From Flavobacterium cerinum (GTDB taxonomy: Bacteria; Bacteroidota; Bacteroidia; Flavobacteriales; Flavobacteriaceae), in NCBI RefSeq assembly GCF_024496085.1, contig NZ_CP101751.1, positions 3,348,001 to 3,412,000 of the forward strand: a stretch of DNA of 64,000 nt, written 5' to 3'. How positions within the stretch are numbered: position 1 is the first letter of the stretch; the number at the start of each line of letters is the position of its first letter. The translations under genes were made by a program, and so were the position numbers. The notes beneath the pieces were generated by a model. That model saw only the letters and a program-made list of their open reading frames with translations. It searched no databases and was not told the DNA's origin. This document shows, piece by piece, positions 34,939 through 42,856 of the stretch.

Positions 34939-35904
34939 ATGAGAAATTTAGGAAAATCTGCTATAGAAGTATCCCCCATAACATTAGGTGCTTTTGCCAT
35001 AGGCGGAACGATGTGGGGCGGAAATGAGAAAAAAGATTCAATTGCGGCTATACAAGCCTCCGTCGATAATGGTGTTACGAGTATTGATACCGCTCCTTTT
35101 TACGGATTCGGATTGAGTGAAACCATGATCGGAGAAGCAATTAAAGGTCGTGATCGCAGTAAAATTCAGCTTCTGACTAAATTCGGTTTAGTTTGGGACG
35201 GCAGTAATAACGGTAAAGGAGAATACTTTTTTGATGCCGACGGACAGCCTATTTACAAATATGCTTCAAAAGCGAATGTTATAAAAGAAGTTGAAGAAAG
35301 TCTGAAGCGTATGAATACGGATTATATTGATCTGTTACAATTGCACTGGCCGGACAACACTACTCCGATTTCTGAAACGATGGAAGCTATGGAAACCCTT
35401 ATTCAACAAGGAAAAATTAAAGCAGCCGGTGTTTCCAACTATAGTGTGACGCAACTGGAAGAAGCTCAAAATTTTGTAACTTTAGCATCCAATCAGGTTG
35501 CTTACAGTATGCTAAACCGGGCGATTGAAAAAGAGGTAGTTCCATATAGTATTGATCACAATATCGGAATTATAGCTTACAGTCCGATGGAACGCGGATT
35601 ATTGACCGGAAAATATTTTAATGACGGAAAATTATCCGAAACCGACCATCGAAACGGTTATTTCGGTCAATATGATCTTGAAAAGGTAAAACATTTTTTA
35701 AATGCCATTCAACCTATAGCCGAAGCAAAAAACAGTACATTAGCACAATTGGTTTTGCGCTGGACTTTACAACAACCCGGAATTACTGTTGTTTTGGCCG
35801 GAGCCCGAAATGCGGAACAAGCCATTTCAAATGCCGGAGCTTTACATTTTGAGCTTTCAGGTGAAGAAATTCAATTTATCAATAACCAACTTAATACATT
35901 ATAA
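34939..35904 (+). CDS. Aldo/keto reductase
   Basis: A 321-residue NAD(P)H-dependent TIM-barrel oxidoreductase. SIDTAPFYGFGLSE contains the catalytic Asp and Tyr. KIQLLTKFG supplies the Lys, and DYIDLLQLHWPDN the His-region of the tetrad. The cofactor site is near LAGARNAEQAISNAGAL. It lies 22 bases after the OYE gene. Its likely role is to reduce carbonyl products made or met by the operon. Confidence 0.94.
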   Translation: MRNLGKSAIEVSPITLGAFAIGGTMWGGNEKKDSIAAIQASVDNGVTSIDTAPFYGFGLSETMIGEAIKGRDRSKIQLLTKFGLVWDGSNNGKGEYFFDADGQPIYKYASKANVIKEVEESLKRMNTDYIDLLQLHWPDNTTPISETMEAMETLIQQGKIKAAGVSNYSVTQLEEAQNFVTLASNQVAYSMLNRAIEKEVVPYSIDHNIGIIAYSPMERGLLTGKYFNDGKLSETDHRNGYFGQYDLEKVKHFLNAIQPIAEAKNSTLAQLVLRWTLQQPGITVVLAGARNAEQAISNAGALHFELSGEEIQFINNQLNTL

Positions 35905-35910
35905 TAGTAC

Positions 35911-36675
35911 ATGAAAAAGATTTTAATACTACTAACCGGTCTGAGCTTACTCTTAAATGGTTTTAATGCTTCGGCCCAAACCAAAAAAGCAGGAACAATG
36001 AAAAAGAAAATCTTATTTGTAGTCACCAGCCACGACCAGAAAGGAAATACCGGACAGGCCACGGGTTACTATCTTAGTGAAGTGTCCCATCCCTGGGAGG
36101 TATTGCATAATGCCGGATACGAGATCGACTTTGTAAGTCCGAAAGGCGGTAAAGCACCGGTAGACGGTTTTGATTTAAAAGATCCGATTAATAAAAAATT
36201 CTGGGAAGACAAAGTTTATCACGCCAAAGTAGAAAACACAATGAAACCATCGGAGGTTAATCCTAAAGAATATGTTGCGATCCATTATGCCGGTGGTCAC
36301 GGTGCGATGTGGGATTTACCCGATAACAAGGAAATCGCGGCTATAGCAACAAAAATTTATGAAAACAACGGTATTGTGAGCGCAGTTTGTCATGGACCGG
36401 CCGGATTAGTAAACATTAAACTAAGTAACGGCAAATACCTGATCGACGGTAAAAAAGTAAACGGTTTTACCAATGAAGAAGAAATTGCCGTAGGTCTGGA
36501 AAAAGTGGTTCCGTTTATGTTGGAAGATCAATTAAAAGCCCGTGGTGCTAAATTTGAAAAAACAGCCAACTGGCAATCGCATGTTGTTGCTGATCAACGT
36601 TTGGTAACCGGTCAGAATCCGGCTTCAGCGGAAGCTGTCGGAAAAACGGTATTATCCGAGCTGAAAAAATTATAA
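35911..36675 (+). CDS. DJ-1/PfpI-family protein, probably exported
   Basis: It has a class I glutamine-amidotransferase-like fold with the nucleophile elbow VSAVCHGPAGLVN and HYAGGHGAMWDLPDN. This is the Hsp31/glyoxalase-like branch, whose members remove methylglyoxal-type damage. A signal peptide (MKKILILLTGLSLLLNG, cut after SAQ) implies export; a second ATG at 36001 would give a cytosolic form, but the first is supported by its position 6 bases after the AKR gene. It is the last gene before a strong terminator. Confidence 0.9.
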   Translation: MKKILILLTGLSLLLNGFNASAQTKKAGTMKKKILFVVTSHDQKGNTGQATGYYLSEVSHPWEVLHNAGYEIDFVSPKGGKAPVDGFDLKDPINKKFWEDKVYHAKVENTMKPSEVNPKEYVAIHYAGGHGAMWDLPDNKEIAAIATKIYENNGIVSAVCHGPAGLVNIKLSNGKYLIDGKKVNGFTNEEEIAVGLEKVVPFMLEDQLKARGAKFEKTANWQSHVVADQRLVTGQNPASAEAVGKTVLSELKKL

Positions 36676-36690
36676 GAATACAGCTCTATC

Positions 36691-36728
36691 AAAAAACGCG
36701 CTATATTTATACTATAGCGCGTTTTTTT
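36691..36728. terminator. Strong bidirectional terminator
   Basis: AAAAAACGCGCTATA and TATAGCGCGTTTTTT form a perfect 15-bp inverted repeat with a 7-base loop. It separates the detoxification operon from the convergent T9SS gene, whose stop codon begins at its edge. Confidence 0.9.
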
Positions 36729-38710
36729 TACAACTTGATCAGTTTTTGCTGACTAGTCCTTCCGTCAACATGTATCGTTTTTAGTATATAACTTCCTTTA
36801 GATAAGAAAGCGACATCCACTTCATTTAATCCGGCAGACAGGCTTTTTTCCAAAACCTTTTGTCCGGTCAAAGTATAACCGTAGACTTTCATATCCGGAC
36901 GGGCTCCTTCTATAAAAATCCTGTCAGCAACCGGATTAGGATAAATTTTTAATCCCGGGAAAACTGTATTTTGATCCGGAACAGAAAGCGTTCCTACCGT
37001 AATCGTTTTACACGTTGTATCAACCCCGCAATTATTGGTAACTTCAAGGCAAACCGTATAGCTTCCCGGTACAGCATAAGTATAAGAAGGATGTAATTCA
37101 GAACTGGTTTGTCCGTTTCCAAAGTCCCAATGCATTGTTGTTCCGGTGAAATCCGATCCGTTTAAAAAATTAACCTGATTCGAATTCGTTCCGGAAACCT
37201 GACTCGTAAAACCAGCTAACGGTAATCGGCAATCACAGGAAAAACCGTATTTCGCCAGGAAAAAATCAGAAGAACCTCCGATAGTAGTCAAGGTTTGGTT
37301 CCCTATAAATAAATCATTGGCAAAATACCCTCCGAATAGTAAATCGTGTCTTCTAAACTGCATCGTTGTTATTCCGTCATAAAATCCGTTTCCTTCAATG
37401 CGATCTAATTTTTCCAGATTTCCGTTATTTTTATCCAATATTGCAAACCATCCGTCTTGTCCGTTACTGCTAAGCGATCGATCATCCCAATGCATTTCGG
37501 TCGCAAAAACGCCTCCTAAAGCTACTTTATTATGATTTACGCTTCCACCGAGGGTAAAACACATCGGCATGGCATATCCGCTTTTTCCCCAAATACGATT
37601 CCCGAGACGATCCATCTTTATTACAAAGTTAGCAACATGTGACGGGTTAAATCCTAATGGATTTTCAAAAACAAACCCGTCAAAACTATCTCCAAGTGCT
37701 CCTTTTCCGAAAAAATAAAGATTGCCATCATCTTCATCAATACTGATTTTACATTCCGACGCTGTATTATTCAACTGTGTCAATACCTGACTTTTTTTAT
37801 GCCAAAGGTATTCTCCTTCAGGATTAAAACAGGCAATATACATTTTGGAATTAATCTCTTGTCCGCCCAGATAAAGTACATCCGACCCGGCACCGGTGTT
37901 CGGAGGAACCAAGCTTCCGCTGATATAATAATTTCCCGTATCCCAATGTCTTTTAAAAAACAAAGCATCAACAATAAAATATTGATTCGTTTGTGAAAAA
38001 TCGGCATTAAGCTGATGCACTTCCTGTAAGATCCCTTCTCCGTCATATTTTAAAACATATAATCTGTTTTGTCCCGATCCGTCCGGGATTTTTATAGTGG
38101 TATCGGCTAACTTACTACCCGGCGGAAATAGCGCTAACAGGTAAATATTTCCGGTTCTGTCAATATCCATATCAACAATAGCGGTACGACTATAAGACCA
38201 ACCGGTTATGGTGTCCGATTGTATCATTTTGGTCCATTTTAACGTTCCGTCCGTTTTGTACTGACTTAAAAACAAGGATTGAAAACCTGAAGCCGGTAAA
38301 ATGGTATCATTTCCAAAATTGACCGGATAACTGTATCGGTTTATACTACCTGTCAGATATACTTTATCCTGATAAACACCGATTGTTTTACCGGTATCTC
38401 CTGCATTTCCGCCAATAATTTTTGCCCAGCGCGGTTGACCGTTACAATCCAGACTACCTAATAGTATATCGGTATGCATGGCATCATGTCCTTCTCCTAT
38501 TACCTGATCTCCCAAACGGATATCATTGCGAAAAACCGGCGAAAAAAAATAGACATTGCCATCTGTATCCGTACTCATCTTTTCGACGCGTTCTGTCAAC
38601 CCGATCTGTCCGTTATCCGAACTTCCTCCTCCGGTTCCCCATTGCATTTGCGGAGTCGTTTGTGCCATCGCAAAAAACGGAAAAATCAACAGTAGTAGTT
38701 TTATTTTCAT
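36728..38710 (-). CDS. Secreted PKD-domain protein with T9SS sorting domain
   Basis: The 660 residues start with signal peptide MKIKLLLLIFPFFAMAQ. The bulk (about 20-480) is a series of beta-propeller-like repeats of the SBBP type (for example GGNAGDTGKTIGVYQDKVYL). A PKD domain follows (about 500-575; WDFGNGQTSSELHPSYTYA). The C-terminus is a type A sorting domain with LKIYPNPVADRIFIEG and a final QQKLIKL. It should be exported by Sec and then attached to the surface by T9SS. It is a single gene; its role could be adhesion or surface structure. Confidence 0.9.
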   Translation of the reverse strand: MKIKLLLLIFPFFAMAQTTPQMQWGTGGGSSDNGQIGLTERVEKMSTDTDGNVYFFSPVFRNDIRLGDQVIGEGHDAMHTDILLGSLDCNGQPRWAKIIGGNAGDTGKTIGVYQDKVYLTGSINRYSYPVNFGNDTILPASGFQSLFLSQYKTDGTLKWTKMIQSDTITGWSYSRTAIVDMDIDRTGNIYLLALFPPGSKLADTTIKIPDGSGQNRLYVLKYDGEGILQEVHQLNADFSQTNQYFIVDALFFKRHWDTGNYYISGSLVPPNTGAGSDVLYLGGQEINSKMYIACFNPEGEYLWHKKSQVLTQLNNTASECKISIDEDDGNLYFFGKGALGDSFDGFVFENPLGFNPSHVANFVIKMDRLGNRIWGKSGYAMPMCFTLGGSVNHNKVALGGVFATEMHWDDRSLSSNGQDGWFAILDKNNGNLEKLDRIEGNGFYDGITTMQFRRHDLLFGGYFANDLFIGNQTLTTIGGSSDFFLAKYGFSCDCRLPLAGFTSQVSGTNSNQVNFLNGSDFTGTTMHWDFGNGQTSSELHPSYTYAVPGSYTVCLEVTNNCGVDTTCKTITVGTLSVPDQNTVFPGLKIYPNPVADRIFIEGARPDMKVYGYTLTGQKVLEKSLSAGLNEVDVAFLSKGSYILKTIHVDGRTSQQKLIKL

Positions 38711-38735
38711 TGATTTTCAGATTGGTTTGTTTTCA

Positions 38736-38743
38736 AATATATT
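38736..38743 (-). promoter_or_regulatory. Promoter -7 element of the T9SS protein gene
   Basis: On the minus strand, TATATTTG matches TAnnTTTG, 26 bases before the start codon at 38710. The -33 box is unclear (TTTTG 14 bases upstream is too close). Confidence 0.5.
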
Positions 38744-38914
38744 ATTTTCCTGATACAAAATGCGAATTCCAACTTTTGACAGACTGAATATCACATTATT
38801 ACAATAACCTCTAAAAAATATCACAAGCTGTTTCATTTAAATCACGTTAGAAAATTGTTTGCTTGCTTTGCCGGAATTTCCCTTCCCTTCGTTACTCGAA
38901 TACTACCGAAATAA

Positions 38915-38947
38915 ATAGTTCGAACTTAAAAAGTATGTTCAAACTAT
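38915..38947. repeat. Inverted repeat upstream of the HipA-like gene, possible operator
   Basis: ATAGTTCGAAC and GTTCAAACTAT are complementary at all but one position, which is a G-U pair. An 11-base spacer separates them, and AGTTCGAACT is itself palindromic. It lies about 65 bases upstream of the -7 element at 39010. It may be a protein-binding site for regulation of the HipA/DUF3037 pair. The rest of the 38744-39009 gap shows nothing clear. Confidence 0.45.
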
Positions 38948-39009
38948 ACAATCCGACATTTTTAAAATTGGTGAACAAATGTTAGTTCAAAAAATTCTTT
39001 CCTTTTTAA

Positions 39010-39017
39010 TACATTTG
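39010..39017 (+). promoter_or_regulatory. Promoter -7 element of the HipA-like operon
   Basis: TACATTTG matches TAnnTTTG exactly and lies 24 bases before the ATG at 39042. There is no perfect TTG at -33. Confidence 0.5.
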
Positions 39018-39041
39018 TGACTGTAAAAGAAATGATGTTTT

Positions 39042-39836
39042 ATGAATGCCAAGCTCCATTTACGAACGGTTAACGTGACCCGTTATATTACCCCGTTGCG
39101 GGAAGGCGGATCACTTCCGGCATTAGCGGAAGCCGACGATGATTTTAAATATGTCCTTAAATTCAAAGGAGCCGGTCACGGCAGTAAAGCCTTGATTGCC
39201 GAACTTATCGGTGGTGAAATTGCCCGTGCTCTCGGACTTCGGGTTCCTGAAATCGTATTTGCAAATCTGGACGAAGCATTCGGAAGAACAGAAGCTGATG
39301 AAGAAATACAGGATCTTTTACAAGGAAGTCAGGGATTAAATCTGGCCTTACATTTTCTATCCGGTGCCATCACATTTGACCCGGTTGTTACTGATGTTGA
39401 CCCGGAACTGGCTTCACAGATTGTATGGTTAGATGCTTTTATCACTAACGTTGACCGTACATTTCGTAATACCAATATGCTAATCTGGCACAAAGAATTA
39501 TGGTTAATCGATCACGGTGCTTCCTTTTACTTTCATCACTCCTGGCATAACTGGGAGAATCATGCAAAAAGCCCGTTTGCACTGATTAAAGATCATGTTT
39601 TATTACCCAAAGCTTCCGAACTGGATCGTGTTGATCAAAAGTATAAAGCTTTATTAACCGAAGAAAAAATTCGCGAAATCGTTAATCTGATTCCGGACGA
39701 ATGGCTATTATGGGATGATAACAGGGACACACCCGAAGAGTTGAAAGAAGTTTACATACAGTTTTTACTGATGCGAAAAAACAATTCCGATATTTTTATA
39801 AAAGAAGCTCAAAATGCAAGACAAACACTTATATGA
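39042..39836 (+). CDS. HipA-like kinase-fold protein
   Basis: A 264-residue protein of the stand-alone HipA-like family, smaller than the 440-residue HipA toxin. Kinase landmarks are present: Lys40 in YVLKFKG, the catalytic loop NVDRTFRNTNML with Asp138 and Asn143, and the metal-binding DHG (157-159). There is no HipB-type antitoxin next to it. Instead it overlaps a DUF3037 gene by 23 bases, a pairing seen in other bacteria. Kinase activity is predicted from the residues; target unknown. Confidence 0.85.
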   Translation: MNAKLHLRTVNVTRYITPLREGGSLPALAEADDDFKYVLKFKGAGHGSKALIAELIGGEIARALGLRVPEIVFANLDEAFGRTEADEEIQDLLQGSQGLNLALHFLSGAITFDPVVTDVDPELASQIVWLDAFITNVDRTFRNTNMLIWHKELWLIDHGASFYFHHSWHNWENHAKSPFALIKDHVLLPKASELDRVDQKYKALLTEEKIREIVNLIPDEWLLWDDNRDTPEELKEVYIQFLLMRKNNSDIFIKEAQNARQTLI

Positions 39837-40197
39837 ATATGCAGTGATTCGCGTTTTGCCTAGGGTTGAGCGCGAAGAATTTTTAAATGTCGGCATTATT
39901 CTTTTTTCTAAAAGTGCCAAATACATTAAAGTTCGTTATGCTATTAACGAACAAAAATTACTTATGTTTTCTGATGATCTGGATATCGAACAACTTCAGT
40001 TGAATCTGGAATCTTTCGAAAAAATTGCACACGGTGACAAAAACGGAGGTCCGATTGCACAGTTGGATATTCCGTCCCGTTTTCGATGGCTAACAGCAGT
40101 GAGAAGCTCCGTCATTCAGACTTCAAGACCGCATCCCGGTTTTTGCGGTAATCTGGATGGTACCATCGAACGCCTTTTTACCGAGTTGGTCTTATAA
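39814..40197 (+). CDS. DUF3037-domain protein, partner of the HipA-like kinase
   Basis: A 127-residue protein with the family's start EYAVIRVLPRVEREEFLNVG and the tail RPHPGFCGNLDGTIERLF. It has no signal peptide or membrane segment. The gene begins inside the end of the HipA-like gene, so the two are almost certainly co-translated. Its function is unknown; acting as a modulator or antidote of the kinase is a guess. Confidence 0.85.
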   Translation: MQDKHLYEYAVIRVLPRVEREEFLNVGIILFSKSAKYIKVRYAINEQKLLMFSDDLDIEQLQLNLESFEKIAHGDKNGGPIAQLDIPSRFRWLTAVRSSVIQTSRPHPGFCGNLDGTIERLFTELVL

Positions 40198-40200
40198 CAC

Positions 40201-40530
40201 TTAATGCGAAACGCTATTGGAGTACAAATTAATAATCAGTACACCTATAATAATAAAAAGTATACCGATTACGGCCGGGAAATCCAATGACTGGTTGTAA
40301 ACTAGGTAACCGATACCCGAAATAAGGACAATTCCCAGGCCGGACCAGATTGCATAAGCAATTCCTATAGGTAACGTTTTTAATGTTAACGACAAAAAAT
40401 AGAAGGCTGCTGCATACCCTAAAACGGATATAACACTAGGCCACAATCGGGTAAACTGCTCCGATGATTTTAAAGCACTAGTGGCAATTACTTCAAAAAT
40501 GATTGCAATTAATAAAAATAGGTATTTCAT
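40201..40530 (-). CDS. Small multidrug resistance (SMR) transporter
   Basis: A 109-residue protein with four transmembrane segments. The membrane-embedded glutamate is in IIFEVIATSALKSSEQFTRLWP, and PIGIAYAIWSGLGIVLIS is the classical segment 3 signature. Such dimers exchange protons for cationic drugs or guanidinium. It is convergent with the DUF3037 gene, 3 bases apart, with no visible terminator between. Confidence 0.95.
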   Translation of the reverse strand: MKYLFLLIAIIFEVIATSALKSSEQFTRLWPSVISVLGYAAAFYFLSLTLKTLPIGIAYAIWSGLGIVLISGIGYLVYNQSLDFPAVIGILFIIIGVLIINLYSNSVSH

Positions 40531-41256
40531 GTTTTTCTATTAAAAGTTTAAAGTTACGTTTTTAAAGTGACTTCTTTTTATATTATAATTCTACTTAAAA
40601 ATACTCAAAAGCAAACATTTCCAAAACTCCGTGATTATGAGTAGCTCTTCATGGTGAAAAATACAAGCTAATCCGTTTTCTTTGTTTTATACATAAAGCA
40701 CTTGTATTGTTTTGTTTATGATGTATTGTTTTGTAGTATTTTTTCAGCATCACTACTAAGTCCTTATCTAGTTTATTTTCAGTATTTATTAAGGGATTAA
40801 ATGATACGTGTTTTATGTAAGCTTTAAGACAGTCAGATCCAATCTGGCTGTCTTTCTAAAAAAACCTCATATTAAATAAAATTATTCTGATTTCATTTGG
40901 AGCCGAACATTTTAAGAATTACACTCCTGAATCATTTTTACAAGCCATTCCCTTAATCTGTTCGGTTTTAAATGAAGAAACTCCATCCTTTTCTACAGCC
41001 AATTATCCGATTTAGGTTACTACCGTTTTTCCGGTTATTCCAGCGACTTTTATTAAAAATATGTCTTTGTGATGAATCTCATTTCATACCTAAACAACAC
41101 AAAAATCATCACAAAACATTATTTTTATAACCTTTTTTGATATTTTAAATCAAAAATTGTAAAGTAAACAGATAAAATTCACTCCTTTTTAGTAAACATT
41201 CGTATCTTTACCAAGCCCCATTTCTTTTTAAAATCTGACTAAATAATTTTTTAATT
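40531..41256. other. 726-base region without a recognisable gene
   Basis: This AT-rich stretch lies between divergent SMR and GNAT genes. It contains a terminator-like hairpin at 40826-40858 and a TTTTTGAT/ATCAAAAA inverted repeat at 41134-41156. A ~50-codon open stretch (about 40873-41017) has no start codon and includes ESFLQAIPLICSVLNEE. That could be the remnant of a decayed gene. I see no tRNA. Confidence 0.6.
40826..40858 (+). terminator. Orphan terminator-like hairpin
   Basis: AAGACAGTCAGAT and ATCTGGCTGTCTT (one G-U pair) form a 13-bp stem with a 3-base loop, followed by TCTAAAAAAA. No gene ends before it on the plus strand, so it may close a small RNA or be left over from a lost gene. 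Confidence 0.5.
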
Positions 41257-41709
41257 ATGCCAATTTTAATAAGAACAACATCGAATAACAAGGACTTTAA
41301 AGGACTTGTTGTTTTACTGGATCACGAGCTTAAGATCAGGGATGGTCAGGATCATTCTTTTTTTGCTCAGTTTAATAAGATCGATAAAATAAAACATGTT
41401 GTTTTAGCATACAAAGAAGACAAAGTTGTTGGTTGTGGTGCTTTAAAACAGTATTCAGACGATAAAACTGAAATCAAAAGAATGTATGTTCATCCTGATT
41501 TTCGTGGTCGAGGCATTGCCGGAGAAATACTAAAGGAATTGGAAAAATGGGCTATGGAATTGTTTTTTTCCGAATGCATTTTAGAAACAGGAAAAAAACA
41601 GATTGAAGCCGTTCGGCTTTATGAAAAGTCCGGATATCATCCTATTCCAAACTTTGGGCAATATGAAGGAATAGAAAATAGTGTTTGTATGAGGAAAGTC
41701 ATTTTATAA
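41257..41709 (+). CDS. GNAT-family N-acetyltransferase
   Basis: A 150-residue GCN5-type acetyltransferase. The acetyl-CoA pyrophosphate loop is visible in IKRMYVHPDFRGRGIAGEIL (Q/RxxGxG/A type). The C-terminal strand LYEKSGYHPIPNFGQYEGI is common in small-molecule or amino-acid acetylating members. It has a near-consensus -7 element TATCTTTA about 50 bases upstream and a terminator right after it. The substrate is unknown. Confidence 0.92.
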   Translation: MPILIRTTSNNKDFKGLVVLLDHELKIRDGQDHSFFAQFNKIDKIKHVVLAYKEDKVVGCGALKQYSDDKTEIKRMYVHPDFRGRGIAGEILKELEKWAMELFFSECILETGKKQIEAVRLYEKSGYHPIPNFGQYEGIENSVCMRKVIL

Positions 41710-41740
41710 TCCTATTGCATACAAATTATTTATTTTTTGC

Positions 41741-41775
41741 AATAAAAAAAGAAGTTTAAAACTTCTTTTTTTATT
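41741..41775. terminator. Bidirectional terminator between convergent genes
   Basis: A perfect 17-bp inverted repeat, AATAAAAAAAGAAGTTT and its complement, around one base. A-run on one side and T-run on the other serve both the GNAT gene and the minus-strand gene ending at 41784. Confidence 0.85.
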
Positions 41776-41783
41776 GATACCTT

Positions 41784-42083
41784 TTATATTGTCTTATAAA
41801 TCCTGTGTATCGGAATTACTACTCCTTGTTTCAAAATAATACGTTCATCCGTAACACCCCAAATCGTTGTTTCAACTACTTTTTTAGAAATATTATCTTC
41901 AAAATAAATTTTAATCTTACCGTGTTCCAAATTTCCCAGTGCTAATGCCCGGTTTAAATCTTCTATACGGCGTTTAATTGCTGTTCCGTCATCTTCCAGT
42001 ACGTCATTTTCAGGGAAATTCAAAGTCTCTATTATTTCCTTGCTAACTATTTCAAAATTTGTGTCCATAAGTTCTTTGCTCAT
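41784..42083 (-). CDS. Conserved hypothetical protein, small soluble
   Basis: I do not recognise this 99-residue protein. The N-terminal half is helical and acidic; the C-terminal half, KIKIYFEDNISKKVVETTIW then GVTDERIILKQGVVIPIHRI, looks like a small five-strand barrel. ATG codons at 42083 and 42068 are both possible starts; a GTG at 42098 is less likely. It is monocistronic between two terminators. Confidence 0.7.
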   Translation of the reverse strand: MSKELMDTNFEIVSKEIIETLNFPENDVLEDDGTAIKRRIEDLNRALALGNLEHGKIKIYFEDNISKKVVETTIWGVTDERIILKQGVVIPIHRIYKTI

Positions 42084-42155
42084 TAAATAAATACTCACAT
42101 ATATTAACTAAATTAAAAAATTTTCCCTTAAAGATTTCACAAAAAAGTATTAAAA

Positions 42156-42178
42156 AAGCCACACTTTCGCATGGCTTT
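42156..42178 (-). terminator. Terminator of the PBCV-domain gene
   Basis: On the minus strand, AAAGCCATGC and GTGTGGCTTT pair with two wobbles around GAAA, followed by TTTTTTA. It begins 20 bases after the stop codon at 42200. Confidence 0.7.
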
Positions 42179-42199
42179 CATTTATACCCTTGATTTATA

Positions 42200-42682
42200 T
42201 TACTTTATATACGTTTTATTTCCGTTATCATTAATATAATATCTTCCGCCACGTGGTCCGGTGTATACTTTTTTCCCGTTATACGTACCGGTTACCTTAT
42301 CTTCAGTAGCTACTTTTGCTGTTTTCACCTGGTCTTTTACAGCAGTTACTTTTTTAGTTTCTGCAGTCGCTGTCTTCTTAGCATCTGCTTTAGTTTCACT
42401 TACCGCTTTAGTTGCTTTTTCTTTTACGCCCTTAGTTTCATCTTTAGTCGTTTTATTTGCTTCCGCTTTGGTATCCGCTACTTTTTTAGTCGTTTTATCT
42501 TTTATCGCTTTGGTATCGTCTTTGGCTTCTTTCTTAGCAGTTGCCTTAGTTTCATCCATTTTCTTTTTGGCCTTAGTTGTCTCGGTATCCGCTTTTTTAG
42601 TTGCTTTCTTCACTGCTGCTTCCTGAGCGAAAACAGTTAATGAAAACACCATTAACAAACTGAAATAAATTGCTTTTTTCAT
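42200..42682 (-). CDS. Secreted Lys/Ala/Thr-rich protein with PBCV basic adaptor domain
   Basis: The 160-residue product begins with signal peptide MKKAIYFSLLMVFSLTVFAQ. Residues ~22-125 are low-complexity and strongly charged, built of repeats such as TKAEANKTTKDETKGVKEKA that resemble LEA group 3 or histone H1-like tails. The C-terminal ~28 residues (VYTGPRGGRYYINDNGNK) match the PBCV-specific basic adaptor domain, first noted in chlorella virus proteins. The ATG at 42682 is chosen over upstream frame to 42757 because it opens the signal peptide. A periplasmic or surface protective role is possible; no function is shown. Confidence 0.85.
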   Translation of the reverse strand: MKKAIYFSLLMVFSLTVFAQEAAVKKATKKADTETTKAKKKMDETKATAKKEAKDDTKAIKDKTTKKVADTKAEANKTTKDETKGVKEKATKAVSETKADAKKTATAETKKVTAVKDQVKTAKVATEDKVTGTYNGKKVYTGPRGGRYYINDNGNKTYIK

Positions 42683-42800
42683 AGTAACACTTTTTAGATT
42701 ATTGTTTTTTTTTATTAAAAAAGTAAATATTACATATAAAATTACAAACAAAACCATTACAAATCATCAACAAAGCAGTGTTTTATTATTAGAATTTCAT

Positions 42801-42831
42801 TAAAAAAGCCCCATCAACAATTGACAGGGCT
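42801..42831 (-). terminator. Terminator of the E1 dehydrogenase gene
   Basis: On the minus strand, AGCCCTGTCAA and TTGATGGGGCT form an interrupted stem followed by TTTTTTA, 26 bases after the stop codon. Confidence 0.75.
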
Positions 42832-42856
42832 AACTTGTATAGTAAATCACCAAAAA

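Noticed and set aside
39042..40197. A classical hipBA toxin-antitoxin pair.
   Set aside because: There is no HipB-like helix-turn-helix protein, and the kinase is far shorter than HipA.
40873..41017. A small protein gene in the 726-base gap (about 50 codons).
   Set aside because: No start codon is in frame and I recognise no family. At most it is a gene remnant.
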